From Caenorhabditis elegans (taxonomy: Eukaryota > Nematoda > Chromadorea > Rhabditida > Rhabditidae): a stretch of DNA of 64,000 nucleotides. A program made the translations under genes and the position numbers. The stretch lies in assembly GCF_000002985.6 (NCBI RefSeq), contig NC_003282.8:9920001-9984000 (forward strand), written 5' to 3'. The notes under the pieces are model-generated. The model did not search any database, was not told the origin of the DNA, and saw only the letters and a program-made list of their open reading frames with translations. Numbering within the stretch: the stretch's first letter is position 1; each line of letters begins with the position of its first letter. Shown here in pieces: positions 12,136-24,200 of the stretch.

Positions 12136-12352
12136 AATTTTCCACTTAAAGATGCCAAAATGATATTTAGAATATATTTTTTAATGTTTTCAAAAAAAAA
12201 AATGAGAGAAATCAGTGAAATGCAAACATGCTCCAATGACAAACTAACAAACGACACTCCGATTTCGCGTCAAAAATTTTTTCAATTAAAAAATTTATTT
12301 CGTTTTTAGGTTAATTCTTTTATTTACACTCATTGCAAAAATATTATCAAGA
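12136..12352. promoter_or_regulatory. Bidirectional promoter region, Trm10 / NAF1
   Basis: Only 217 bp separate the divergent start codons of the Trm10-family gene and NAF1. Any core promoters must lie here or overlap the 5' ends. An open frame crossing it on the plus strand has no features of a real gene. Confidence 0.6.
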
Positions 12353-13764
12353 ATGGAGGAAGAAACAATTAAAGTCGAAAATCTGGATGATTCAATTGTA
12401 TGTTTTCCTTTTAAATTCCAAAAATATTCCATATTTTAGACTATCGATCGAAATCCTGTGCCACTTGCTTTCTGTGCTCGACCAACACTTCCCGCAAAAA
12501 TTGGAATGAAGACAGAAGATGGAATCGTCGATCAACTTTTGGATCTTGTTGATCCTATCACCGTTGTGAATCCTACTGAAATTCGCCAGGCTCCATCATT
12601 GAAAAGCTTCGGATGCGACACTGAAAGTGAATTTGAGTTTTCTGGAGATGATAGCGATTTCGAAAATATCAACGATTTACGAGCCGGTGCACTTGATTCT
12701 GATGAAGAGTTTGACAGGCTAGTAAAGTTTTCCGCAAAGATTATTGAGAAGACACACAAGTCAGAGTACCCGGATGAAAATGGAAAAAAGCAGCGGAAGC
12801 CAAAAAAGTCACAAAAAACGGTAAGGTTTCATTATTTTGAAATGTTTTTTCGAATGATTAGATTTCTAGCGTAATGTTCACGAGTATGATGATATGCCAC
12901 CACTCGAGAATCTCAGTATTGAATGTAAAGGACAATTGCTGGAATTTGGTTTTGTAAGCAAAGTCGTGGATTGTCAAGGTAAATTGTCAAAAATGTCAAC
13001 CTTATATAAAATGTTAATTGAATTGGTATTTCAGTTGTTATCATTTCAACATGCACAGAAGTTCTCGACTTCGATTCATTTCTTTTCGATCAAAAAGGAA
13101 ATGCGTTGGGACAAATTTATGACATTTTTGGACAAGTCAAAAATCCACAATACGTTATTCGATTCAATTCTTGTGAAGAGGTGAAGCTTTTAGTAGACAA
13201 ATAAAATATATAACAGAAGTTTTATAGGCATCGATGATACCCATTGACATGAAAGTATATTATGCTCCTACAGAAGAACAATTTTCCAAAACTCCATTCA
13301 AAGGACTTAATCTTGCTGCAGCAAATAGGGATGCTATTAAATCCCTAAATCGTCGCATTGATCATCAAGAAGCTGTTGCAAAAGCTGGTGAAACGATGGC
13401 TCAGGTTGGCATCGGTAGTGACGTGGAGTTCAGTGATGATGAAGCGGAGAAAGAATTTAAACGCACCACATGTAAGATATAATTGAAATTTACTTTCAAA
13501 TTCTAGTAATTTTCAGATACCCAACCAGCTAGTCAAATGTCAAGAGGATTCGATTCGAACAGAGGGCGAAAACGAGATCGCCGCGGAGGACAAAAAGTTA
13601 GATTTTCTGCTCAGAATCCACCTGCCAGATCGGATAATCTTGGGCCCATCCCTCAGCAGCCATCTGCGCCACCGCCACCTGCTCGTCCAGCACAATCAAC
13701 CGAATCAAATCCATATGCCGAATTCGGATGTCATTCTGGATTCAACGGACGTTTTGGAATTTAA
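12353..13764 (+). CDS. H/ACA RNP assembly factor NAF1
   Basis: NAF1 binds dyskerin/Cbf5 during assembly of H/ACA snoRNPs and is later replaced by GAR1. Six exons (12,353-12,397; 12,440-12,820; 12,870-12,978; 13,035-13,180; 13,228-13,471; 13,517-13,764) give 390 residues. Order: acidic N-terminal region with DxE-rich stretches (SEFEFSGDDSDFE, DSDEEFDRL), a Lys-rich linker, then the Gar1/Naf1 RNA-binding core beginning HEYDDMPPLE and containing GFVSKVVD, STCTEVLDFDS, GQIYDIFGQVKNPQYVIRF and KVYYAPT. The tail is RG-rich (RGRKRDRRGGQK) then Pro/Gln-rich, as in other NAF1 proteins. It acts in the nucleus and shares its promoter region with the Trm10 gene. The core motifs leave little doubt; GAR1 is excluded by the long acidic N-terminus. 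Confidence 0.92.
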
Positions 13765-13859
13765 TTTTTTGTTAAAATATCGTTACACATTGAATACTTT
13801 GTTGGATATATTGTAACATTTTTTCGTTGTTATTGTTGCACTTTTGGAATTGACGCGTG

Positions 13860-13865
13860 AATAAA
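13860..13865 (+). terminator. Poly(A) signal of NAF1
   Basis: AATAAA lies 95 nt after the NAF1 stop. The next possible trans-splice acceptors are at 13,959 and 14,016, a spacing typical of C. elegans operons (about 100 nt). Confidence 0.6.
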
Positions 13866-14025
13866 CTTCATTTTTACATTTTAAAATCATAAATTGCTAT
13901 AATATCAAAATGACGAATAGTCATACTCACAACGGAAACCGAATTTGGTTCATCTGCAGCTGGGAAAATGGTCCAATTTGTTATGGAATGGCTCTGTGAG
14001 TTCAAATTCTTCGCAGCTGTGAGCT

Positions 14026-14210
14026 ATGCTCTGGAAATCGTATTTTTTCAGTGATCTTATTGGGGGAATTTCTTTGATTGCTTTCTCAGTTCTTCTCGTC
14101 GGAGTCATATTTTTCGGATGGTTTGGAATATTTCCAAAAGTTATTCGAGTAAGCTTCACGAGTAATTCTAATTTTTGTATGTTTTCTTTCAGCGTAAACT
14201 TCACGATTGA
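14026..14210 (+). CDS. Small single-pass membrane protein, possible operon partner of NAF1
   Basis: I do not recognise a family. Two exons (14,026-14,148 and 14,193-14,210, 44-nt intron with GTAAGC..TTTCAG) encode 46 residues. The protein is a short N-terminus (MLWKSYFF), one long membrane helix (LIAFSVLLVGVIFFGWFGIF) and a basic tail (PKVIRRKLHD). A TTCTTCGCAG acceptor ends 9 nt before the ATG, and AATAAA follows at 14,267-14,272. Without the splice the frame runs on to 14,268, giving an 80-residue product. The position about 150 nt after the NAF1 poly(A) signal suggests SL2 trans-splicing in an operon. Alternatives are an upstream start or a non-coding 3' region. Confidence 0.45.
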
Positions 14211-14266
14211 ATTTTATATTTTTATTATAACGTTCAGAAGAAGGCGAGGCTCTATTACTCTATTTT

Positions 14267-14272
14267 AATAAA
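14267..14272 (+). terminator. Poly(A) signal after the small membrane-protein ORF
   Basis: AATAAA lies 57 nt after the spliced stop. It supports a transcript ending here, separate from that of NAF1. Confidence 0.5.
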
Positions 14273-15066
14273 ATATTTGAATTGACTAAAGTTTAATAAA
14301 TATTATGCAGTGCTATGAAAAACTTGTGGGTAAAGTGGAATAGAGAAAAAAAGAGAAAAGAAAGGAACGGCAGGAAGAAGCTGGCTGAAAATTAGAATAT
14401 CTAAAAAAAACAATTAATAAAAAAAGATTAACTGGAAGAAGGAAAGCAGCGGGTGGGTTGGAAAAGTGAAAAAAGGAAAGGCAGTATAATAGGAAAACAA
14501 GGATTTTTGAAACATAGAAAACAAGGAAAGCAAAAAAAGAAAACAACTGGAAATAAGGAAAGATTTAAAGCTCAGGCTATAATGAGTATGTAATTGAACT
14601 GAACAAATTAAAAAATAAAAACAAAAAAGATTCTCCTGCGATAAGACTAAATTACTTAGCGAAGTTAGGACAGGAGCAAACATCGATCAGGAAAATCAAA
14701 CTTCAGCGATTCGCAAAATTGATGGATATACATATCGAGAAATTTTAAACAGTTTCCGCTTCTTTTTTGTTCAGAAACTTTGTTCAAGAATGTCTAAATT
14801 GCCCCCATATATCTCACAATTCAGCGAATTTCAATATTTGATTAGAAAAAAAGGCGCAGTCAAAAGTACCGTAACCTTTGATCATGAAACATTTTCAAGG
14901 AACATACTATGTAGAAAACCTAGTGTTAGGTGATTGAGGGAATGACAATAAATTCGAAGTAATGCTATTAAAAACTAAAAAAAAGAAAAGAATCAAAAAC
15001 TTGAAATAAGAGACCAGAGAAGTAGAGATTCATACGAGATTTTGACACTTTTAGGTATCGAAAAAA
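14273..15066. other. Non-coding 3' flank of gon-1
   Basis: Purine-rich, A-rich sequence between the small plus-strand ORF and the gon-1 stop codon. It should contain the gon-1 3'UTR. I found no clear minus-strand AATAAA and no coding exon. Confidence 0.5.
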
Positions 15067-18000
15067 TTAATCCATGTCACCAGAGAAACCATCATCATCC
15101 AATTCATCATCAATGTGTCCACCATTTTTCACATGATTTAATAATTTTGTATTAACTTCAAAGATTAGTCCTTTGTACCGCTCAGGAGAGCATTTTCCAC
15201 AAAAACCACCACAGTGACCAATAACTTTTGCATTGTTCTTAAAATAGAATAGATTTTGAACAAATTAAGGTTTTCAAAAACTCACATAAAAACGATCGAT
15301 TCGAGAGGATGTTCGATGACCTTGATCCTCCCAATTCAGATCGTCAACTAATTTCAGACCAGCAGATTTTAAATCAATTGAGAATATTCCCTGTGGACAA
15401 TCTTTCATACTGTAGCAATCACCGGCAGTACCATATGGCACATGAACACCATATTCTCGTTTTGCAAATGTATAATCCGCCACTGAAAGTTTCAATTTCT
15501 GTATACGGGTATTAAATTGTTGATAAATAATTCAGATTAATCAGATCATATAAATTCAAGTACAGTATAAATTACTTACGATGGAACTTTCTATTCAACA
15601 AATCTATTCGAACTTTATTGAATCTCGTCAATCCAGCACTTGCATCGCCGTCTTCTGAACAATGGCATGAATCATTACGATCACCATTAAATGGGCAAGT
15701 ATGAGGGTATATTAATCTGGAATCGCAATTACAGAAATTTGTAAATCTACTGAAATAAACTAACTTTTTTCCATAAACCTCTGCAAAATTGGTTCTTGGA
15801 TTAACGTTCAAATAAGCTTTAGGAATGGTTGAATTCATTCGATGACAATAAATTTCAATAGTGAATCCGTCAAGAAGAATAGTGTAATTTCCATCTTTAG
15901 CCTTAACATTCTGAGATTTAAGCTCCTGACAAGTTGACGGAAGGCCTGAAAAGTTTACAATATTCTATGTTCGAGTCAATTTAAAACTTACAATTTCTTT
16001 CAAAACAATATTGAGTTCGACGTGGTTTCTTTGTGGTACACTTGACTCGTTCAACTCGACGACCATCATTGGCCACACACTTGACACGTCGACGTCGAAT
16101 ACCTTGACCGCAATTTTTCGAGCATTCACCCCATGGTCCGAAACTCCATTTGAATTCCGAATCGCATGGGTTAAGTTCGCACGTTTGAGATTCATTTGGT
16201 TTTGGGAAAAGTTCACATTTCTCTTTTGGTACAGCTGGTTCATCTTCGAGCATAAATATAATTGGAATGGTTGAGTTAAAATTAATCTTTCTACGACATC
16301 TGACTTCTCGTGTCTGTACTCCTTCTCCACATGACTTTGAACACTAAACATATCAATTTATATATTCACTTAGTTCTAGAAAACAACACCGTTTGCCAAT
16401 CTCCTGGCACCCACTCATATGGACAATTTGATGTATCGCACTCTCTGATCGAAGTTGGTGCACGAGCCAATTCACACATTCGTGGAGCTGCTCGTTTACC
16501 AGAAGTGCTTATACAGTGCACCCGACGAGTTTGCTTTTGTCCTCGAGCACACTCATCTTTGCACTGAAAGAATATATGTTGTGAGATTTAAACAATTTAT
16601 TTTAATGTGTGGGAAAAAGTGTGGACTGGATAGCATTTCTAAAGGATCACCAATACGATAATATTTCATTTTCTTACCAAATCCATTTGAAAACGAATGA
16701 TGGACTCTGAACATGTTTTTAAAAGCATACATATTTTGAGAGATTTGGGGGTTTTCTTCAGTCAGCAAAAACCGTTGAAAATGGTTGGTAATTGTGTAAT
16801 AGCTGAGCCCTAATAGGTTTCAATAGGATAATCATAGTAATGGCCTACAAGTAAATAATTATTCAAATTGGTCATATCAGGCTTCCAATTAGCAGCCAGT
16901 CATGATTATTTCTAGACAAAAATATATAAATTAAATCCGCTTTCATATTTAAAATTTAAAAGCCTTTTAAAATTTAAAAGCCAGCTACTACACAAATACC
17001 AACAAAATCAAAAACAACTAAAATCACAACTCTCACCTTGCTCCATGGAGTAACATTCCATCTATAAGCTGGACAAGCCACTGGGAAACAGTTGGCAACA
17101 GAGTTGAGCTTAGTTTTTGGATTGCACTCCGAATCAGACACCAAATTCTTGCGACCACGATAACATTGAACTTCACGACGTCTGATTCCTCTGCCACAGG
17201 TGACAGAACACTGTAAATTGATTATTGAAAAATTGAAGTAGCTTGAGAAAAATGTTATCTTTATCTTACCGAACTCCAAGTAGTAGTCTTCCATCTCGGG
17301 CAATGTTTAGTACGACAACGAACTTCTTCAACTGGTTTCTTCGTTTGATCACATTCTGTACTTGCCACTGTCACATTTAATGATGGATTTACACATTCGA
17401 CAACTCTTCGTTTCGTTCCACGACCGCATTTTGCAGAACACTAAATACTTGAATGTGTGAAATATGGAAAATTAAATCGGAAAATTTACAATTTGGAACT
17501 ACGCATTTGAAAATTTCGCGTTTTACAGGCTAATCTCCGTTTTTGAATCTACTCGAAATATGAAACACATTAAATCAGAGAATCATCGCCCAATTTTAAC
17601 CAATCTACGGAAGTGGATGGAGCTGATTGGTAATGCAGTTCTCTTTTTGGAGATAGTTAAAAAGTGGAGTTCAGTCAGAGTTAGACAAGATTCAAAAGTT
17701 GGATTTTTTTAATTTTATCCTAACTATGTTGTTTCTGTATTGTAGACATTTTCGAGTGTTCTAAAGCAAAGTACTACTCCAGAAAATTACAATAAAAAGT
17801 TAATTATTAGCAGTTTGTAAGAGACACTAAATCTATACGAGACTACCACACCAACAATGCTTCTATACTAGACATATAAATTCTAACAGTTCCACTACAC
17901 ATTGTTCATGCATTTCTAATTCTAAGTAACACTTAAACTGATTCTAGACACATTTAGCAACAAAATAACCGTGATTCTGAAATTAATTTGCCTTACCTAT

Positions 18001-18143
18001 ATCACAACTTTTGTGAACAGACAGCACAATGAGCAACATGCAACACGTAGAAAAAACAATAACAACGGCCAAATAGACAATAGACACATTTATTAATTGA
18101 TTTTCAGATGCTTGTGTGGATGAAAGGCAAAGATCATAAGAAC

Positions 18144-18215
<72 letters not shown>

Positions 18216-21200
18216 CAACTGAAATCTGGCATTCTTTTGAGAAAGAAAACATAGGGTTTTTGGTTTTTGACTTCTTTGAAGTAGCAGTGAAATTTGAAAT
18301 TAAATTGTTGCAATTTGAAAAATATAATACCCGTTTTCTATGAAAAAAACGAAGAACGACAATTGAAAAAAGCGAAGAAAACATGCAAAAAAAGACATGG
18401 TACATGGCACATAAACGACGACACATAAAAATGGACAATAGGATCTTAGACCTTATTCACTTGATACGTGTAATAGTTATTACGATAGTATGTTTTTGGC
18501 CGATTCCTCCGCGTCTTCTTTCGACGACGTGGAGGTGGAGGCAAAAGCGAAGTAGTTGTGGAAGAATAAGAATTATGATTATCATGATTATTATTCAAAT
18601 TAACTCTATTGTTACGTACCGCGCTCCATGCAGACGTTTGCCAGGAGACGACGGGTGGAAGGATAGGAAGCGAAGAAGCGGAAGCGGAAGACGTCGTATT
18701 TGAATTCGAAGATGATAATGATGTCATTGATGCTGATGATGTTTTGTTGTGATAATGAGATCGGCATGGAGGCATTTCACAATCTCTTTGTTCGCGAGGC
18801 TTAATCTCTGAGCACTCGATATCGTCTTGTTTACGACCGGAAAGCACGTCTTCACACCAGATTTTGCGGCGTTGAACTCCCCCGCCACACGATACAGAAC
18901 ACTGGAATTATTATTAGAAGCTTCAATGATGTTCTAAGAACTTACGTGAGTCCATGGAGATATCTGCCAAGAATTATTTGTGAGTGGTGGACATAGTTCT
19001 TCATTGCATTTATCAAACATCTTTGGTTTTCTGGTTTCATCGCAAGAAGACGAAGTGCAAGATACACTGCGACGACGCCATCCCCCACCACAAGAAGCAG
19101 AGCACTGAACAATCGTACATTAGTAAATTCTAAATCTGAAAATTATATATCCCACTTTTGACCAATCTCCAATAATCCAGGATCCAATATGTTCTTCTCC
19201 CTTTGGACAGGGTTCAAGTCGGCAATTTCTTGCACTTGTTGGTCTCTTTTGCACATCACAATCAACATCTTTCAAAATCGTCCGACCACCGTCTTCCGCA
19301 CTGACGCATGTAACATTTCTACTTTGTTGAACATGAGTTCCACAAGTAGCTGGACACTCTTCCCATTCCGCCATTTTCCAGTATGAACAATCACGAAGGC
19401 GACAATTTCTTGTTGATACTTCCTTATCCAAATGATTGCAATACTCATCAGGAAGATCACGAACATGATCTCGGCACTTGAGAAGACGACGTTGAGTACC
19501 ATTACCACAAGTTGCTGAACAGGCTGTCCATGGTCCGGTTGCCCATCGGATTGGTGGTACGTCGGCTTGAAGTTTTTGAAGTACTCTGGGCCCATCACAA
19601 GTATCTTTTTCACAAGTCTTTTTTAGGCGTGGACGAGTATTCTGAAATGATATTTTCGTTCAAGATTAAAAGCAAACTGAAACGTACTCGATCACAAAAA
19701 TATTCATCAACAATAGTTCCTTCAGATCCACGAGTACACGAAACACTTCTAGTCTGAATTCCTGATCCACAAGTGACTGAGCAAGGGGACCAATGACTTG
19801 GTTTCCAAGATGTACATGGCAGAAGATGGCAAGTTTGACTAGTTTCTGGCATTTTGGTATCTCCACAAAAAGAAGCATCAACAGATTGTTCGCGGTATAT
19901 GCATTCGGTTGTACGTTCCCGATGACCGATTCCACAAGATACAGAACACTGAAACGTATTTATGGTATTGACAACAGCAATTCTGGAGTATTTGAATAAA
20001 CTTACAGCACTCCAATCAGTATTTCTCCAAAATGGGCAAGTGCCTAAATTACATGTCTGATGAGAAGCAGGCCGATCAGATGCAGTACCACAAAGTGACA
20101 TATCGACTTCAGTTCCATTTCCAGAAACACATGAAACTCTTCTTGACGACCATCCATCCTCACAAGAAACACTACACTGAGACCATTCTCCAAGTTTATA
20201 TTTTGGACATGATTCTCTATGACATGGTTTTGTAATTATCTTTTCCATTTTAAGGCAACGATGTTCCGGTAGTACTGATCTATGACGATCGGTACAATTA
20301 GCGTCTCGATACTGTACACCATCTCCACACTTAGCTGAGCAGTCAGACCAGACTCCGAACTGCCACCAAGTACAAGCATGTTCATTACAATGTTCTTGTG
20401 TCTGTGCTGGACCACATCTGGATGTATGTGTTTCCCGATCGGCTGCATCCAAACATTGAGCATGACGCATTTTGACTCCACCATCACAACTTCGAGAGCA
20501 CTCTGACCAATGCCCATAAACCCATCTTGGACATGGAATTCTGTTACATTCCCGTTCTGTCGCCTCTTTCTGTTCTCTGCCGCACAATGACTCATCAACT
20601 CGACGATTCGAATCATCAACGCAATATGACTTCCGATGCATTTTTCCATTCGATCCGCAAGTTTCAGAACATGAAGTCCATTCTCCATAGTTCCATTTTC
20701 TTCCAGAGCAGTCAATGTAACAACTGGCAATATCGGATGGTTTTGAATTACGATCACATAGATGTTCGGATGCTGGAGTTTGACGATCACCCTCCATTTT
20801 TACGCAAGAAACTCGTTGACGTTTCTGTCCAGATCCACATTTGGCACTACAACTAGACACATCTTCAGTGATCCATCTGTAAATATAAAAATTTATTATA
20901 GAAATCTAATGAAAATATGTAGTTTACCTTGTAGAACAATCTATATTGCACATTCGTGTTGCTTGTTTTGGTTTGAGAACATTTTGACAATTTCTATCAT
21001 GACTTTGACGATGAGTCGACATGTCCAGACACATTAATTTTTGCGATTGCTGTCCACGACAGGCTCTATCACATTCTGTCCAAGTATCCGTAACTCTCCA
21101 CAAATACAATGCACTGGATATTGGCCGAATTACAGCATTTGGAACAGCCGCAGTCATGTACTCATATGAGATGTCGGGTGGATGACTACCAACAGAAAGA

Positions 21201-24200
21201 ACATGAACATAAATGTCACTTCTAATCGGACCAGTTCCATTTATCCGTTCAATAATTGCATCAGAACCAGAATATTCGAGAACAGTGTCTTGGAATGCAA
21301 TTTGTTGGCGAGCCAGTGATACTTGGAAATGACCGTTAAGTAGGAATTCACCATTGGCGGCACGGAGAGCTGAAGGTTAAAATAAAGATTTTCATGGGTA
21401 TTGATAACACAAGGGTGAGTGATGAAAAAAGTAAATGTTCCAAAAACACTTTGTATAGAAACTCACAAAGATAATTGTCATCTTCTTTCATATTATTATA
21501 TCCTTTCTGCCGGATATCAATATTTGCAGAACCAGCTGGAATCTTCATTACTTCGTTATAACCAAAGGTTCCTTGCTCATTAAATGTTCCTTTGACAACC
21601 TTACAGGAAGAATCATCCCCACCGCAAACACCACATTTGTCTCTTCGGAGAGTTGAATGAAGTTGATGATCACAGCCTGAAAATCCACTTATTTTCAATT
21701 TTCTTTTGAAATCAGATCAATGTTACCTGCTGGCATACAAGCTCCAGCTACACAAATATCGTCTCCATTTCTATCACATGGTGTTCCATCAACAACTTTA
21801 TCTCGAAGCAGATAGAACGCTGCAGATCCACTGAGCCGACAATACAGCTTGCAACGTTCATTTGGTGCAACATTCGCATATTTTGGAACCCAGTGAGTAT
21901 TCGTTGAAGCGACACCTTGGATTCCAATATCTTTATTGTTGAATTCAGAACATTGAACTTCACGGTATGGTTGAGTATCCCATGGGCATTCTTGTGTATT
22001 ACATGACCGATAACGTTCTCGTTGACCAACACAGTACTTTCCACCATTTCGAGGTCTAAAGTAATATGGGAAAATGTCATTTTAATATTGATAGGAAAGC
22101 TTAGCCAGTGTGGCCTAAAAGCTGGAAGTTTTTTTAAAGATGCGTTTTCTATCAATTTAAGATAACCGGCTACTTCAGGTGATTCTATAAATTTTATAAA
22201 GCTTGGAAGCTAGGTAAATCTGAAAAGCCTTAAACTATCTCGAAGCGGCCCGAAAGCCCAGAAAAGCAGAGACGGACAAACATTTAAGAGTGATCAGAAG
22301 CACTCCATACCTTGATGTTACATTTGATTTTAGTGTTTCCACCTCGTTTTCACTTCTGAACTCGCCGATTGAAAATATTTTGATTGAATATATTATTTGC
22401 TTTCAGACTATTTGATATCATTTCGTTTGGCAGTTTAACTCACTTTGGGCTGTCACAATCTCTTAATCCTTTTTGAACACCACCACCACAAGTACGACTG
22501 CATTCTCCCCATGATCGCCAGTCACCCCATTGTCCGTCAATTTTGGTAAGGGATTCGGGGGCTAGACGAACACAGGCTCCATGATGACAGAACTAAATAT
22601 CCAAGTTTTTATGAGTTTCTTTTGTGATTAATTTCTGAGATACTCACCATGCTTCTTGATTCGTCACAAGGAGTTCCGTCGGCCCATGGCATATGCTGAG
22701 TTCGACAGCCCATCTGGCTTCCGTAGAATGTTGCACACCAAAGACGGCGGCATGTCGGCTGTAAAATATCAATGTTTCATCTTAAAGAATATATTTAGGC
22801 AAACTAACCATATAAGGGCACAACTCAGAAGCTGGTCCAAATACAAACTTGCACTGTTGATGAGCATCGTATTTCTTTCCTGGTTCATCACGTACAAAGA
22901 CATCCTCGTAGTAACGACGTTCGACCGGCTGATCGAATAGACATTGAGTTTGACCTCGATTATTTCTGACAAATTGACAATTAAATAGAATCAAAATTTT
23001 AATAGCTATCTTACTCGAGGAATCGTTCGAGCATTCCAGCTGAACATGGCGACCAACTCCATGGATGAGTGTTATATTCCAACGTTGGTGCCATTATGTG
23101 GAAGTTGTTCTGAAACTGCGTTTTATCAAATTTAGTGCTTTGGAACTTGCAAACCTTATTAACCGGCATGTAGGTAGAGCATTTTCGTTCGTCATCATGA
23201 GGAATCGAAAACACATGACCCAATTCATGAGCAATTGTGAATGCAGCACTCAATCCATTGTCTTCTATGATTGCACAACTTTTTTGCATATCACACATTG
23301 TTCCAAGTTCAGCAAGTCCAAGTGTATCGCATTTTCCTTGTGATCGACAAATATCTTTACGCGTCAAAAGGATTGCAACGTCATGATGTTGGACACTCGA
23401 ATCATCTGGATCATTGTAATACTGCTGCCATCTACAGAAATCTTGAAGTGTTTGTTGAGCGTTCTGAGTGATTCGTGGTCCAGCGTTTTCCGTTTTCAAA
23501 ACGATCAACTTGACAACAACGACATTGATAGATGCACGAAGGGATTGGTGACGATAGATGGAGGCAACTGTGGAGAAGAGAGTGAGAACGTAGTCTTCAA
23601 GAGATCTTCCGTGATATTCGTACATTTTTGTATCCGCCACCACAAGGACTTCAACATAGTGATCCCAAGAGTTGGCAGCTCTTCGGGATCTTGCTTTGCG
23701 TTCTATAATTAAATCCTTTTGTTTCATAAAATTATTTAAACATTTTTTTACTGTATCCTTCCTATTAATCTTGCACCCCAGAGCTCCACTTTGACCTATC
23801 TTTGTTGTCATTGACTCTATCAAAAACTGTTCAACTATGAAAATGGGGATGCAAGACTAATAAAAGGTATTGGTAACTGGTTCCAGTAGAGCTTTTTTTA
23901 CTATCTGTTTCATTGATTCAATTTTCAGATGTTTATATAACCATCTTAACCGTTCAAATCTCATAACATAGAACAGCCTGGCAGCCCGTGAAAAGGTGCT
24001 GAAATCCCAGTAATTTCAATGGCATTCGACCACACACAAGTGATCCATTATCCTTTGCTCTTTTACTTCGTTAACTACCATTAGCTATAGGGGACCCACG
24101 AGCAAAATTCTATAGTTTCTGTGTGTGTTAGGGTGTTTTAATGGGCTATTACACAACACCCGATGGGATCAGCAGAATCTGAGATCTTTTGGGAACCGGA

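Noticed and set aside
17983-18438. Minus-strand frame with a long Leu-Ser repeat
   Set aside because: It is a translation of the intronic GA microsatellite and is not joined to any gon-1 exon.
20236-20790. 184-codon minus-strand frame inside gon-1
   Set aside because: It is an out-of-frame shadow of the 871-nt TSP1-coding exon, whose true frame has the CSxxCG modules.
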